Origin: Bradyrhizobium diazoefficiens
GTDB lineage: Bacteria > Pseudomonadota > Alphaproteobacteria > Rhizobiales > Xanthobacteraceae
Assembly: GCF_016599855.1 (NCBI RefSeq)
Contig: NZ_CP067041.1
Coordinates: 4,216,001-4,280,000, forward strand
Direction of reading: 5' to 3'
DNA length: 64,000 nt
The notes under the pieces were generated by a model. The model ran no database searches. It was not told the origin of the DNA and saw nothing but the letters and a program-made list of their open reading frames with translations. A program made the translations under genes and the position numbers. Shown piece by piece: positions 36,384 to 46,480 of the stretch (the first letter of the stretch is position 1; each line of letters begins with the position of its first letter).

Positions 36384-36461
36384 TGGTCGGAGCGAGAGGA
36401 TTTGAACCTCCGACCCCTAGTCTCCCAGACTAGTGCGCTAACCGGGCTGCGCCACGCTCCG
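36384..36461 (-). tRNA. tRNA-Pro (anticodon GGG)
   Basis: The minus strand folds as a cloverleaf. Acceptor CGGAGCG pairs with CGCTCCG, followed by A and an encoded CCA end. The anticodon stem CTAGT/ACTAG closes the loop CTGGGAG, giving GGG. The T-arm contains GGTTCAAATCC. It reads CCC and probably CCU proline codons. The 3' end faces the disrupted-esterase side, a typical integration target orientation. Confidence 0.97.
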
Positions 36462-36573
36462 AACGTCGTTCCATTAGCTAGGATCGGTGCTTTGCGCAAG
36501 GCGAGGTCACACCATTTTGGCATCCCCGCCTCAAGGCCCCGGAACTCCTGGCAAAGCTGGCCGAATGCGGCCC

Positions 36574-37158
36574 CTAGCCGTCCTTCAGCGCCTGGTCCAG
36601 CATGTCCCGGCAAGCCACGAGATCAGCGAGCGCACGGCCCAGCCTCTCGCGGTCGAGCGCGCTGGAGCCGGCGGGCGCGGCGGAGGTGCCGCCCTTGCGG
36701 AAGGTGGTGAGGATGTCTTCGTCGTCGACCTCGGTGAAGCGGAAGTCGATGCCTTCCTCCTCATCGCCCTGGTAGTCGTCATCGTCGGAATCGGTGCCGG
36801 AAACGCCCTTGATGGGCGCCTCGTCGTCGGGCTCCATCAGGCTCGCCCCGATGGCGTCCTCGATCGCGCCGAACGAGACCGCGGCCGAGCTGTCGGCGAC
36901 ACCTTGCACCGATTTGATGCCGTGCTCCTTCAGGATCCGCTGTACCCCGCGGATGGTGTAGCCCTCCCCGTAGAGCAGCCGGCGGATGCCCTTGAGCAGG
37001 TCGACGTCGTCGGGGCGGTAATAGCGGCGGCCGCCGCTGCGCTTCATCGGCTTGATCTGGGAGAATCGCGTCTCCCAGAACCGCAGCACGTGCTGCGGAA
37101 TGTCGAGCTCCTGCGCTACTTCGCTGATGGTTCGGAACGCATCCGGCGCCTTGTCCAA
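36574..37158 (-). CDS. MerR-family transcriptional regulator
   Basis: This 194-residue protein has a MerR DNA-binding head: [25 protein letters not shown] (about 8-32), then [31 protein letters not shown]. After a middle linker, the C-terminal part is very acidic (about 115-160). There are no effector Cys motifs of metal sensors. It directly follows ihfA (27 bases) on the same strand, a common arrangement in Rhizobiales, and probably shares its transcript. The ligand and regulon are unknown. Confidence 0.92.
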   Translation of the reverse strand: MDKAPDAFRTISEVAQELDIPQHVLRFWETRFSQIKPMKRSGGRRYYRPDDVDLLKGIRRLLYGEGYTIRGVQRILKEHGIKSVQGVADSSAAVSFGAIEDAIGASLMEPDDEAPIKGVSGTDSDDDDYQGDEEEGIDFRFTEVDDEDILTTFRKGGTSAAPAGSSALDRERLGRALADLVACRDMLDQALKDG

Positions 37159-37185
37159 ATGCCAAATCCTTCACGCAGGCGCGAC

Positions 37186-37527
37186 TTACGCCTCGGGTTG
37201 AGCCTTGCTGGCATCGCCATTGGTGCGGTGCTGGGCGTTGATCCGCTGCTTGAGGATCGCCGACGGCTTGAACACCATCACCCGGCGGGGCGAGATCGGT
37301 ACTTCGGTGCCGGTCTTGGGATTGCGGCCAATGCGCTGGCCCTTCTTGCGGACCATGAAGGACCCAAACGAGGACAACTTCACCGTTTCGCCCTTCTCAA
37401 GGCAGTCGGTGATCTCCTTCAGCACGAGTTCCACGAACGCAGACGATTCCGTCCGCGACAGTCCCACCTTCTGGTAGACGGCTTCGCAGAGATCCACACG
37501 CGTTACGGTTTTACTTTGATCGGTCAT
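37186..37527 (-). CDS. ihfA: Integration host factor alpha subunit
   Basis: This 113-residue DNABII protein starts at [24 protein letters not shown]; an upstream in-frame Met would add nine atypical residues. It has the conserved [25 protein letters not shown] arm in which Pro intercalates into DNA. With IHF beta (not in the window) it bends DNA by about 160 degrees and supports sigma-54 promoters and chromosome organisation. It lies 134 bases after fabH and just before the MerR gene. Confidence 0.97.
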   Translation of the reverse strand: MTDQSKTVTRVDLCEAVYQKVGLSRTESSAFVELVLKEITDCLEKGETVKLSSFGSFMVRKKGQRIGRNPKTGTEVPISPRRVMVFKPSAILKQRINAQHRTNGDASKAQPEA

Positions 37528-37661
37528 CGCCCTGCCCCACATCACGGCGAACAATTGTTGTCTGAAATTAGGAGCTTACGATACGCGGGTCAACAGCGCT
37601 CATCAATGCCGACGCATCGACAATCGGCGCTGATTCCGGCAAAATCTTATCGATTGTGGCT

Positions 37662-38642
37662 TTACCAGCGCACCAGCGCGGAGCCCCAGGTGAAGCCGCC
37701 GCCCATCGCTTCGAGCAGGACCAGATCGCCACGTTTGATGCGACCATCCTTGCGCGCCGCCGCCAGCGCCAGCGGAATCGAGGCCGCCGAGGTGTTGCCG
37801 TGGCGGTCCACGGTCAGCACCACTTTCTCCGGTGCGATATGGAGCTTGTGGGCGGAGGCGTCGATGATTCGCTTGTTTGCCTGGTGCGGCACGAACCAGT
37901 CGATCCTGTCGGCATTGAGCCCGGTCGCATGGAAGGCATCGACGACCACGTCGGTGATCATGCCGACCGCGTGTTTGAAAACCTCGCGGCCCTCCATGCG
38001 GAGATGACCGACGGTCTGGCTCGAGGACGGCCCTCCGTCGACGAACAGCTTGGCCTTGTGGCGGCCGTCGGAGCGCAGATGCGTGGTCACGATGCCGCGG
38101 TCGGTCGCAGGGTCGCCCCGCTGCTCCTGCGCCTCCAGCACGACCGCGCCGGCGCCGTCGCCGAACAGCACGCAAGTGCCGCGGTCGTTCCAGTCGAGGA
38201 TGCGCGAGAAGGTCTCCGCGCCGATCACCAGCGCGCGCTTGTAGGCGCCGGTGCGCAGGAAATTGTCGGCGGTGGCAAGCGCGAACACGAAGCCCGAGCA
38301 CACCGCTTGAAGGTCGAAGGCGGCGCCGTGGTTGATGCCGAGCGCGTTCTGCACGGCAACCGCGGTTGCGGGAAAGGTATTGTCGGGCGTCGAGGTTGCC
38401 AGCACGATCAGCTCGATCGACTGCGCGTCCATGCCGGCGTCGGCGAGCGCGGCCTGCGCCGCCTTGATCGCAAGATGCGAGGTGAATTCGCCCTCGGCGG
38501 CAATGTGCCGCTCGCGGATGCCGGTGCGCTGCACGATCCACTCGTCGGACGTGTCGACGCGCGCCGCCAATTGGGCATTGGTCACCACCTGCTCCGGCAG
38601 GTAGGAGCCGCAGCCGAGCACGACCGAACGAATTTGAGTCAC
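37662..38642 (-). CDS. fabH: Beta-ketoacyl-ACP synthase III
   Basis: This 326-residue thiolase-fold enzyme has C115 (LQAVCSGF), H253 (FVPHQANKR) and N283 (HGNTSAAS) as the Cys-His-Asn triad. It condenses acetyl-CoA with malonyl-ACP to start type II fatty acid synthesis. It overlaps the plsX stop by 4 bases (ATGA type), so translation is coupled. The plsX-fabH pair links phospholipid acyl-phosphate and fatty-acid initiation, a widespread arrangement. Confidence 0.97.
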   Translation of the reverse strand: MTQIRSVVLGCGSYLPEQVVTNAQLAARVDTSDEWIVQRTGIRERHIAAEGEFTSHLAIKAAQAALADAGMDAQSIELIVLATSTPDNTFPATAVAVQNALGINHGAAFDLQAVCSGFVFALATADNFLRTGAYKRALVIGAETFSRILDWNDRGTCVLFGDGAGAVVLEAQEQRGDPATDRGIVTTHLRSDGRHKAKLFVDGGPSSSQTVGHLRMEGREVFKHAVGMITDVVVDAFHATGLNADRIDWFVPHQANKRIIDASAHKLHIAPEKVVLTVDRHGNTSAASIPLALAAARKDGRIKRGDLVLLEAMGGGFTWGSALVRW

Positions 38643-39700
38643 GAAACAGCCTCCTGCGCGGCCTGCACGGAATTGAGTGCACCACCCTCGCGGTTGAGCA
38701 TCTGATTGATCTTGTTCAGGAGATCGTAGTGAGCCATCTCATAGCCAACATCGATCGCATAAGCAAAGCCTTCGGCGCCGGTCCCGCCATGGCTCTTGAC
38801 CACCAGTCCGTTCAGTCCGAGGAACACGCCGCCGTTGGACTTGTTCGGGTCCATCTTGTCGCGCAGGGCTTGGAAGGCGCCGCGCGCAAAGAGATAGCCG
38901 AGCTTGGACAGCCAGCTCCGCTGCATCTCGTTGCGGAGCAATTCCGCCATCTGCCGCGCGGTTCCCTCCGCCGCCTTCAGGGCAATGTTACCGCTGAAAC
39001 CTTCGGTCACGATGACATCGGCCAGCCCCTTGCCGATGCCGTCGCCCTCGACGAAGCCGATATAGTCGAGCTCCGGCAGGTTCCTGGCACGCAGGATTTC
39101 TCCGGCCTCGCGGATCTCCTCGTGCCCCTTGATCTCTTCGGTTCCGATATTGAGCAACCCGACCGTAGGCCGCTCCTTATCGAACAGCACGTTCGCCATC
39201 GCTGCGCCCATGAGGGCGAGCGCCACCAGATGGTGCGCGTCGCCGCCAATGGTGGCGCCGAGGTCGAGCACGACGGACTCGCCGCGCTTGGTCGGCCATA
39301 CCCCTGTTATCGCCGGACGGTCGATCCCCTTCAGCGTGCGCAGATGGAAGCGCGACATCGCCATCAATGCGCCGGTATTGCCGGCGGACACCGCGACATC
39401 CGCCTCGCCCTTCTTCACCGCATCGATTGCGAGCCACATCGAGGAGGACTTGCGCCCCCGCCGCAGCGCCTGGCTGGGCTTGTCCGAGCCGCTGACCGCG
39501 ACGTCGGTGTGGACAATCCGGGAGGCGGCTTTGAGCTTGGGATGGTGCTCGAGCTCGGGCTCGATTCTGGCGCGATCGCCGACCAGCAGGAACTCGGTCT
39601 CGGGATGCCTGCCGAGCGAGATGGACGCGCCTGGAATGACCACGGGGGCGCCGACGTCGCCCCCCATGGCGTCAAGCGCGATACGAACCTTGCTTGGCAT
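38639..39700 (-). CDS. plsX: Phosphate acyltransferase PlsX
   Basis: This 353-residue protein starts [22 protein letters not shown], the invariant DAMGGD head. It converts acyl-ACP and phosphate to acyl-phosphate for PlsY, the first membrane-lipid acylation route. Conserved [16 protein letters not shown] is present near residue 228-243. An upstream extension in the same frame (28 codons) lacks family similarity. It overlaps fabH downstream. Confidence 0.96.
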   Translation of the reverse strand: MPSKVRIALDAMGGDVGAPVVIPGASISLGRHPETEFLLVGDRARIEPELEHHPKLKAASRIVHTDVAVSGSDKPSQALRRGRKSSSMWLAIDAVKKGEADVAVSAGNTGALMAMSRFHLRTLKGIDRPAITGVWPTKRGESVVLDLGATIGGDAHHLVALALMGAAMANVLFDKERPTVGLLNIGTEEIKGHEEIREAGEILRARNLPELDYIGFVEGDGIGKGLADVIVTEGFSGNIALKAAEGTARQMAELLRNEMQRSWLSKLGYLFARGAFQALRDKMDPNKSNGGVFLGLNGLVVKSHGGTGAEGFAYAIDVGYEMAHYDLLNKINQMLNREGGALNSVQAAQEAVS

Positions 39701-39996
39701 CAAAATCCCGGAAACCTGGTCTGGCGCGGTCGTCAATGGGCGGGGCCGCGCAATGGGCTCGCCATGGACATGGCGACCGGCCAAGCGCCACGCCGCACCC
39801 GGACCGGGGCGGACAATAGCGTTTTGTTATCCCGAAACAACCTCTTGCCCCCAGTCTTTTGGATCGAGAACGATCCGATGGCGGACATCCAGATTGACGG
39901 AAATACATGGTAATCAAAGGCGTAGACCGGCCTTTCAGAGCGGTCCCGCAAACACTTCACGCCTGGAGCAAAACGGGTCTGTCGGGGAATGCCCAG

Positions 39997-40572
39997 CTAT
40001 TTGCCCTTCTTCTTGCCGCGCTTGTTGTCCTGGAGCGCCTTCAGCACCGCGAACGGATGGTCCTCAGGGTCAAGCGTAGTGACCTCCGCCTCGAACCTGG
40101 CCCCCGGCTTGCGAGGATACGGATCGATCGCCAGGAACAGCGCGTCGGTGGCAATCCGGCCGAGATCGATGATCCCACTGACGATGGCCTCCGGCGGATC
40201 GGCGGCCACCGGGGGTTCTTCGTCGTCCTGTCCTTGCTCGATCAGGTCCTCCAGCCGCCGCGTCTCGGCCTCGGGCGCAAATGTCAAATCGACCTCCTCG
40301 TCGATTTCGCTCTCGATCGGATCGAGCGTGACCACGCAGGTCTGGCCGACCCGGGCACGGACACGGCCCATGACCTGAACCCGGCCGCCGCTCTTCGGCA
40401 CGACGTCGAAGTCGGCCTGAGCCGATAGAATGTCGCGAACGCCTGCGAGATCGGCCATGGCCTGGCGCTCGGCCGCCGAGGCTTCGAGCTCGCGATGCAG
40501 GCCGGTGTCGGGAATATGCGCCACCATCACGGGCGATCGCCAGGGATCGGGTCCGGTCATCGGTCGGTTCAT
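39997..40572 (-). CDS. DUF177 (YceD-like) protein
   Basis: This 191-residue DUF177 protein has the conserved RVRARVGQTCVVTLDPIESEIDEEVDL (about 78-104) and an acidic central segment. It ends in a Lys-rich tail (DNKRGKKKGK). In many bacteria YceD is needed for 23S rRNA accumulation and sits before rpmF (L32), but no L32 gene is adjacent here. Its start overlaps the stop of the upstream Cbp3-like gene by 4 bases. The plsX gene follows after about 300 bases that contain no other gene. Confidence 0.87.
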   Translation of the reverse strand: MNRPMTGPDPWRSPVMVAHIPDTGLHRELEASAAERQAMADLAGVRDILSAQADFDVVPKSGGRVQVMGRVRARVGQTCVVTLDPIESEIDEEVDLTFAPEAETRRLEDLIEQGQDDEEPPVAADPPEAIVSGIIDLGRIATDALFLAIDPYPRKPGARFEAEVTTLDPEDHPFAVLKALQDNKRGKKKGK

Positions 40573-41120
40573 GACGTCTCGCCCTCCCCAAGCGGTGCGG
40601 GAAAATTGAAAGATCCGCGCAGCAGCGCGGCATCATTTGTCTGGCCGAGATCCGCATCTGCCGCCTGTGCGTAAATTGCCAACCGCCGCGCCTGATCCCT
40701 CCCGGCCCCATTCAAGATATTCTTGCAGATCGCCTGTGCCAGTGCCTCGGCGCTCGCCTCGATCGCCTGATCATAGGCCTGGACGCGGCCGTAAAAGGCC
40801 TCGCCGAAGGCCCGCATTCGCTTCGGAACGGTCTGATCGCCTACGCCCATCTCGCGCAGATTATCGTCCATGTCCTCGCAAAAGCGGTCGAACAGGGCCT
40901 GCGACAGCTCCACCCCGCTATCGACGGTCCGCAACCGCCGTAGCAACAGCCAGAGATGCAGCAGCAAGAGGTCGAAACGGCCATTAACCGTATCCGGCAC
41001 GCCCAAGTCCCGGTAAAATATGGGTTCTCGCGCCTGCGTCACGATCATGCCATAGATGGCCTCAATGGTGCCGGCCTGGGCTAGCCGGGGTTTCCTGAAT
41101 TGATTGAACGGCCAAAGCAT
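40569..41120 (-). CDS. Ubiquinol-cytochrome c chaperone (Cbp3/UQCC1 family)
   Basis: This 183-residue protein of PF03981 has the family core: YGMIVTQAREPIFYRDLGVPDTVNGRFDLLLLHLWLLLRRL (about 24-64) and MDDNLREMGVGDQTVPKRM (about 83-101). The mitochondrial homologue Cbp3 helps assemble cytochrome b of the bc1 complex; bacterial members are presumed to do the same. It is the first gene of the Cbp3-DUF177 pair (4-base overlap) and is divergent from bamE. Confidence 0.9.
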   Translation of the reverse strand: MLWPFNQFRKPRLAQAGTIEAIYGMIVTQAREPIFYRDLGVPDTVNGRFDLLLLHLWLLLRRLRTVDSGVELSQALFDRFCEDMDDNLREMGVGDQTVPKRMRAFGEAFYGRVQAYDQAIEASAEALAQAICKNILNGAGRDQARRLAIYAQAADADLGQTNDAALLRGSFNFPAPLGEGETS

Positions 41121-41218
41121 TGTGGTTTCCGCAAGCGGGCGCGCGCGAGTTGCATTCAGAGCCTCCGCCCGGTACTTCAGCGCCTCGCGCGATGCAAGGG
41201 GACGGAATCAGTTCCGCT

Positions 41219-41704
41219 ATGACGATAACGAACCGGACCAGCCTGCGCGCAAGTCAGCGGCGCGGCCTTTATGCACGCTGGCGCGGCTTGCGCATGCTCG
41301 CCGCAATGGCTCTGGTCGGCGGCACCCTTGCGGGATGCACCGGCGAGCAATTCCAGAAGGGCTACATCCTGCCGCCCGGCGCACTCGAGCAGATTCCGAT
41401 CGGCGCGAGTCAGGATCAGGTGCTGATCGTGATGGGAACGCCCTCCACAGTTGCGACGCTGGACGGCGAAGTGTTCTATTACATCTCGCAGCGCGCGGAG
41501 CGTCCCGTCGCCTTCATGAACCAGAAGGTGGTCGATCAGCGCGTCATTGCCGTCTATTTCGACAAGAACCGGCGCGTGCGCCGGCTTGCGAATTACGGCC
41601 TCCAGGACGGCAAGATCTTCGATTCCATCAGCCGGACCACGCCGACGTCGGGTCAGGAGATGAGCTACCTCGCGCCGCTGTTCAAGCTGCTCAGCTTCAA
41701 CTGA
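41219..41704 (+). CDS. bamE: Outer-membrane assembly lipoprotein BamE (SmpA/OmlA)
   Basis: This 161-residue lipoprotein starts MTITNRTSLRASQRRGLYARW and has a lipobox LAGC near residue 41. The SmpA/OmlA domain follows: GYILPPGALEQIPIGASQDQVLIVMGTPS, then VFYYISQ and a late NYGLQDGKIFD. It is an accessory lipoprotein of the BAM complex that inserts outer-membrane beta-barrels, including the porin seen in this window. The frame is open upstream to 41120, but that would bury the signal peptide. Confidence 0.93.
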   Translation: MTITNRTSLRASQRRGLYARWRGLRMLAAMALVGGTLAGCTGEQFQKGYILPPGALEQIPIGASQDQVLIVMGTPSTVATLDGEVFYYISQRAERPVAFMNQKVVDQRVIAVYFDKNRRVRRLANYGLQDGKIFDSISRTTPTSGQEMSYLAPLFKLLSFN

Positions 41705-41813
41705 GCCTTCAACCTGCGGCGTCGTGCCGCGCGGCGCTTGCGAGCGCGCGCGACTTGCCGTTGCGCGCCGGATTCCATACGCTCTCTGCAAAACAAAAAG
41801 CAGTGAGGGATTC

Positions 41814-42815
41814 GTGCCCAACAATATTCTGTCCCGCCGTCGCCTGCTCGCCGGTGCCGCCGGCCTGTCGGCCGCAGCCATCCTGCCGCGATCGAGCCTT
41901 GCGGACTGGAAGCCGACCGAAAACATCCGCATCATCGTGCCGGCTGCGGCCGGCGGCTCGACCGATGTGATGGGCCGGCTGCTCGCAGCCCATCTCCAAT
42001 CCGCCTGGGGCCACAGCGCGGTCGTGGAGAATCGCTCGGGCGGCGGCGGCACGATCGGGACGGCCGAGGTCGCACGCTCCAAGGCCGACGGCCACACCAT
42101 CTTGATCGGCAATCCCGGTCCGAACGCGATCGCCTACAGCATCTTCAAGAACCTCACCTACAAGCCGGACCAGCTCCAGCCTGTTACCAACATGATCCGG
42201 ATCCCGAACATCGTCTCGGCGCATCCGAAGACCGGCATCAAATCCGTCTCCGAGCTGATCGCCTATCTCAAGGCCAACCCGGACAAGCTCAGCTACGCCT
42301 CCTCCGGCGTAGGCCAGAGCCCTCACCTCACCGGCGCCTGGTTCCTCCAGCTGACCGGACTGAAGATGACGCACATCCCGTTTCGCGGCGCCAGCCCCGC
42401 GCTCCAGGCCGCGCTCGCCGGCGACATCCAGATCCTGTTCGACAATCTCTATCCGAGCCTGCCGCAGGTGCAGAACGGCACGCTCAACGGCCTCTGCGTC
42501 ACGACGGCCGAGCGTAGCGACCTCGCGCCGAACCTGCCGACCATGCGCGAGAGCGCGCCGGAGCTTGCGAGCTTCGATGTGTCGTCGTGGTTCTCGGTGT
42601 TTCTGCCGAAAGGCGTCCCCGCCCCCGTGCTCGAGGCGCTCAATCTCCAGGTCAAGGAGATGCTGGAGCGTGACGCCACCAAGAAGCAGATCGCCGCCAT
42701 GGGCGCCCGCGTCGATTACGGAACGCCGCAGCAGTTTGCTGATTTCGTGGACGCCGAGACGAAGAAGTTCGCCGGCATCATCCGGAAGGAAGGCTTGCAG
42801 ATGGATGTGCAGTGA
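41814..42815 (+). CDS. Tripartite tricarboxylate transporter substrate-binding protein (Bug/TctC)
   Basis: The GTG at 41814, with GAGGGA four bases ahead, gives a 333-residue protein with a twin-arginine-like signal (SRRRLLAGAAGLSAAAIL, ending ASLA-like). Bug-family hallmarks follow: IRIIVPAAAGGSTDVMGRLLA and VENRSGGGGTIGTAEVAR. It binds a carboxylate or aromatic acid in the periplasm. No TctA/TctB membrane partner is in the window, so it is an orphan that either works with a distant permease or acts as a sensor-type binding protein. Confidence 0.9.
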   Translation: MPNNILSRRRLLAGAAGLSAAAILPRSSLADWKPTENIRIIVPAAAGGSTDVMGRLLAAHLQSAWGHSAVVENRSGGGGTIGTAEVARSKADGHTILIGNPGPNAIAYSIFKNLTYKPDQLQPVTNMIRIPNIVSAHPKTGIKSVSELIAYLKANPDKLSYASSGVGQSPHLTGAWFLQLTGLKMTHIPFRGASPALQAALAGDIQILFDNLYPSLPQVQNGTLNGLCVTTAERSDLAPNLPTMRESAPELASFDVSSWFSVFLPKGVPAPVLEALNLQVKEMLERDATKKQIAAMGARVDYGTPQQFADFVDAETKKFAGIIRKEGLQMDVQ

Positions 42816-42822
42816 CGCCTAG

Positions 42823-42904
42823 CGTCATTGCGGGGCCATGCGCAGCATCGAACCCGGAATCTCGAGATTCCGGCTCTGGTCCTTCGGACCATCCCGGAAT
42901 GACG
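42823..42904. repeat. Dispersed palindromic repeat, family A, copy 3
   Basis: It begins CGTCATTGCGGGGCC and ends TCCCGGAATGACG, with the inner CCCGGAATCTCGAGATTCCGG palindrome best preserved of the three copies. It lies between the binding-protein gene and the hppA terminator. Confidence 0.75.
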
Positions 42905-42909
42905 ACACG

Positions 42910-42942
42910 AAACAAAAACCCCGCGGGTCGCGCCGCGGGGGT
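42910..42942 (-). terminator. Intrinsic terminator of hppA
   Basis: An 8-bp GC stem (CCCCGCGG/CCGCGGGG) with a 6-base loop is followed by TTTTTGTTT on the minus strand, about 25 bases after the hppA stop. Confidence 0.88.
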
Positions 42943-42967
42943 TTGTCTTGTTTACGTCTACGCCGGC

Positions 42968-45088
42968 TCAGTGCGCCAAGATCGCCAGCAGCAGCAACGC
43001 CACGATGTTCGTGATCTTGATCATCGGGTTCACCGCGGGGCCGGCCGTATCCTTGTAGGGATCGCCGACGGTGTCGCCGGTCACGGCCGACTTGTGGGCG
43101 TCTGAGCCTTTGCCGCCGAAATGGCCGTCCTCGATGTACTTCTTGGCATTGTCCCAGGCGCCGCCGCCCGAGGTCATGGAGATCGCGACGAACAGGCCCG
43201 TCACGATCACGCCAAGCAGCATGGCGCCGACGGCCGAGAACGCCGCCGATTTGCCGGCCGCGCCGCCGCCCGCGATCGCGTAGATCACGAAATAGACGAC
43301 GATCGGCGACAGCACCGGGAGCAGCGAGGGAATGATCATCTCCTTGATCGCGGCCTTGGTGAGCAGGTCGACCGCCTTGCCGTAATCCGGCTTGTCGGTG
43401 CCCTGCATGATGCCCGGCTTCTCGCGGAACTGACGGCGCACCTCTTCGACGATGGCGCCGGCCGCACGGCCGACTGCCGTCATGCCCATCGCGCCGAACA
43501 AATACGGCAGCAAGCCGCCGAACAGCAGACCGACGACGACGTAAGGATTGTTCAGTGAGAAGTCCGGATTGACGCCGGCGAAGTAGGCGTGGTGCGCGGA
43601 GTCCGCAACGAAGAACTTGAGGTCCTGGTTGTAGGCCGCGAACAACACGAGAGCACCGAGACCGGCGGAGCCGATCGCGTAGCCCTTGGTCACCGCCTTG
43701 GTGGTGTTGCCGACCGCATCGAGTGCGTCGGTGGACTTGCGCACTTCTTTGGGCAGGCCCGCCATCTCGGCGATGCCGCCGGCATTGTCGGTCACCGGGC
43801 CGAAGGCGTCGAGCGCGACGACCATGCCGGCCAGCGCCAGCATAGTGGCGGTCGCGATCGCGATGCCGAACAGGCCGGCGAGGCTGTAGGTGACGAGGAT
43901 GCCGGCGATGATGACGAGCGCGGGCAGCGCGGTCGCTTCCATCGAGACGGCCAGACCCTGGATCACGTTGGTGCCGTGACCGGTCACCGAGGCCTGGGCG
44001 ATCGATTTCACCGGACGATAGTCCGTGCCGGTGTAGTACTCGGTGATCCAGATGATCAACGCGGTGACGACGAGGCCGACCACGCCGCACTCGAACAGCG
44101 CCATGCCGGTAAACTCGACGCCGTCGAGCTTGCCGAAGCCGATCAGGCTGTAGATCACGCCCGCGATGCCGATCAACGACAGGATGCCGGTTGCGATCAG
44201 GCCCTTATAGAGCGCGCCCATGATCGACTGGCTCGGCCCAAGCTTCACGAAGAAGGTGCCGATGATCGAGGTGATGATGCAGATGCCGCCGATGGCGAGC
44301 GGCAGCGTCATCATGTTGGAGAGGATCGGCGTCTTGGCGAAGAAGATCGCCGCGAGCACCATGGTGGCAACCGCGGTCACCGCATAGGTCTCGAACAAGT
44401 CGGCGGCCATGCCGGCGCAGTCGCCAACGTTGTCGCCGACGTTGTCTGCGATGGTGGCCGGGTTACGCGGATCATCCTCCGGAATACCCGCTTCGACCTT
44501 GCCGACGAGGTCCCCGCCGACATCCGCACCCTTGGTGAAGATGCCGCCGCCGAGACGGGCGAAGATCGAGATCAGCGAGGCGCCGAAGCCGAGCGCCACC
44601 ATGGCGTCGACCACGGTGCGGCTGTCGGGCGCGAGCTTCAGCGAATGGACCAGGAAGCCGAAATAGAGGGTGACGCCGAGCAGCGCGAGACCCGCCACCA
44701 GCATGCCGGTGATCGCGCCCGCCTTGAAGGCGAGCTCGAGGCCACCGGCGAGCGACGTCGTCGCGGCCTGAGCGGTACGCACATTGGCGCGGACCGAGAC
44801 GTTCATGCCGATGAAACCCGCCGCCCCCGACAGGATGGCGCCGATCAAAAAGCCGATCGCGACATAAAGCCCAAGGAAATAGGCAAGCAGCACGAAGATC
44901 ACGATGCCGACGATGCCGATCGTGGTGTACTGGCGCCGGAGATAGGCTTGTGCGCCTTCACGCACCGCTCCCGCGATCTCCTGCATGCGCGGTGACCCCG
45001 CATCCGCACTCAACACCGAAGACGTCGCCCAAATCGCGTAGACGACGGAAAGCACTCCGCAGAGCACTATCAACCATAATGCTGTCAT
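42968..45088 (-). CDS. hppA: Membrane-bound proton-translocating pyrophosphatase
   Basis: This 706-residue polytopic protein has about 16 membrane helices. The pyrophosphate-binding [11 protein letters not shown] and [18 protein letters not shown] motifs (about 190-230) and GPVTDNAGG (about 434) are intact. TKAVTKG (about residue 463) has Lys and Thr where K+-dependent enzymes have Ala and Gly/Ala, so it should be K+-independent and pump H+. It hydrolyses PPi to build a proton gradient across the cytoplasmic (or acidocalcisome) membrane. It lies 236 bases downstream of thiL on the same strand and has its own terminator. Confidence 0.96.
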   Translation of the reverse strand: MTALWLIVLCGVLSVVYAIWATSSVLSADAGSPRMQEIAGAVREGAQAYLRRQYTTIGIVGIVIFVLLAYFLGLYVAIGFLIGAILSGAAGFIGMNVSVRANVRTAQAATTSLAGGLELAFKAGAITGMLVAGLALLGVTLYFGFLVHSLKLAPDSRTVVDAMVALGFGASLISIFARLGGGIFTKGADVGGDLVGKVEAGIPEDDPRNPATIADNVGDNVGDCAGMAADLFETYAVTAVATMVLAAIFFAKTPILSNMMTLPLAIGGICIITSIIGTFFVKLGPSQSIMGALYKGLIATGILSLIGIAGVIYSLIGFGKLDGVEFTGMALFECGVVGLVVTALIIWITEYYTGTDYRPVKSIAQASVTGHGTNVIQGLAVSMEATALPALVIIAGILVTYSLAGLFGIAIATATMLALAGMVVALDAFGPVTDNAGGIAEMAGLPKEVRKSTDALDAVGNTTKAVTKGYAIGSAGLGALVLFAAYNQDLKFFVADSAHHAYFAGVNPDFSLNNPYVVVGLLFGGLLPYLFGAMGMTAVGRAAGAIVEEVRRQFREKPGIMQGTDKPDYGKAVDLLTKAAIKEMIIPSLLPVLSPIVVYFVIYAIAGGGAAGKSAAFSAVGAMLLGVIVTGLFVAISMTSGGGAWDNAKKYIEDGHFGGKGSDAHKSAVTGDTVGDPYKDTAGPAVNPMIKITNIVALLLLAILAH

Positions 45089-45324
45089 GTGATTTTTTGC
45101 CTCAGATCCTTGATGTACGTACCCCCGGCGCCTTTTGTTTTTCCGTCATGCGGTGGGCGCCCTTATGTTGAACAGGGCCGCCCCTCGCGCGAAGGTGTGG
45201 CCCTGGTCGGTCACAAGCTTGCCAAAATCAAATTGAGGGTGCAACGCCGGATAAGGCCGAAAAGCCGATCTCGGCAGGTATTTAGGCCGGTCCGGAGCGC
45301 TCGGCCTCCGATTTGGAGCAATTC

Positions 45325-46326
45325 CTAGAAGTGGCTGTAGGACAGCCGCTCCAAAGCCAGTTCCCGGCCCTGCCCGTCCAGGAAGCGCGGCCGCTCCTGC
45401 CCCGCGACGATCGCGCCGATCGCCGTGACCGCAAGACCCGCCGTCCGTCCGGCAGCAATCAGCGCGTCGCTCTGTGCAGGGGGCACCGTGCACAGCACCT
45501 CGTAATCGTCGCCCCCGGCAAGCAGCGTCTCAACACAAACGGCGTTGCGCACGATCAAGCCGGCCGCCGCCGCCGAGAGCGGTACATTCGGCACCTCGAC
45601 GATGGCCGAGACGCCGGACGCCGCACAGAGTTTCGTCAGGTCGCCGGCGAGCCCGTCGGAGACGTCCATCGCGGCCGACGCATGATCGCGCACCGCCTGC
45701 GCCAGCAAATTGCGCGGCTGCGGGATCCGATAGCGTGAGACCAGAGCTTCCCGTGCAGCCGGATCGGAGGCAAGCGCCGCGGCGGCCGGCCCGCCAGTGA
45801 GCATGTCGAGGCCGAGCGCGGCATCGCCGATCGTCCCCGTCACCATGATCAGGTCGCCCGGGCGCGCGCCGGCGCGGCCGACCATCCGCCCCTTCGGCAC
45901 GCGGCCGAAGGCGGTGATCGAGATCATTTGCGGCCCCGGCGTCGAGACCGTGTCGCCGCCGAGCAGCGGGCACGCGAAGGTCTTGGCGTCCTCGCCGAGC
46001 GCATCGGCGAACGGCCGGAGCCAGGAATCCTCCTTGCTGCGCAGCGCCAGCGTCAGCACGAAGCCGGCCGGCACGGCTCCCTTGGCGGCGAGATCGGACA
46101 GATTCACCCGCAGCGCCTTGCGCGCGATGGTGCCGGGCGGATCGTCGGCAAGATAATGCACGCCCTCGACGATGGCATCGGTGGTGGCCACGATGTCGTC
46201 GCCGGACGAGGACAGCACCGCGGCATCATCGACCAGGGCGAACGCGCCGGGATCGGTCGCGAGCGGCTTGAAATAGCGCGCGATGAGGGAGTCTTCGGCG
46301 GAGTTGTTATCCTCGTTCTGCGTCAC
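45325..46326 (-). CDS. thiL: Thiamine-monophosphate kinase
   Basis: This 333-residue enzyme starts at GTG 46326 (protein MTQNEDNNSAEDSLIARYF); the frame upstream runs into a dispersed repeat. It has the ThiL signatures DDAAVLSSSG (about residue 32), LSDLAAKGAVPAGFVL and AMDVSDGLAGDLTKLC (about 224-239). It phosphorylates TMP to TPP, the final thiamine cofactor step. It follows nusB on the same strand, separated by a repeat, as in many proteobacteria. Confidence 0.94.
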   Translation of the reverse strand: MTQNEDNNSAEDSLIARYFKPLATDPGAFALVDDAAVLSSSGDDIVATTDAIVEGVHYLADDPPGTIARKALRVNLSDLAAKGAVPAGFVLTLALRSKEDSWLRPFADALGEDAKTFACPLLGGDTVSTPGPQMISITAFGRVPKGRMVGRAGARPGDLIMVTGTIGDAALGLDMLTGGPAAAALASDPAAREALVSRYRIPQPRNLLAQAVRDHASAAMDVSDGLAGDLTKLCAASGVSAIVEVPNVPLSAAAAGLIVRNAVCVETLLAGGDDYEVLCTVPPAQSDALIAAGRTAGLAVTAIGAIVAGQERPRFLDGQGRELALERLSYSHF

Positions 46327-46337
46327 GATAGCAGACC

Positions 46338-46455
46338 CGTCATCCTGAGGTGCGAGCCCTTGCGAGCCTCGAAGGATGTACGGCCGAGCACCGCCCCTGC
46401 GGCACGCCATCGTCCTTCGAGGCCTCCGCTTCGCTCCGGCACCTCAGGATGACGG
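46338..46455. repeat. Dispersed palindromic repeat, family D
   Basis: The outer arms CCGTCATCCTGAGGTGC and GCACCTCAGGATGACGG are inverted. Inner CCTCGAAGGATG and CATCGTCCTTCGAGG form a second stem. It occupies the nusB-thiL gap and may affect how much thiL is read from the upstream promoter. Confidence 0.8.
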
Positions 46456-46480
46456 CTACGGCGGAAGTCATTGTCTCGAT

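Noticed and set aside
36487..38007. A 506-codon plus-strand open frame.
   Set aside because: It is antisense to the MerR, ihfA and fabH genes; the minus-strand genes have clear motifs.
43589..44995. A 468-codon plus-strand open frame.
   Set aside because: It is antisense to hppA, very rich in Asp/His/Arg and Gly, with no recognisable domain.
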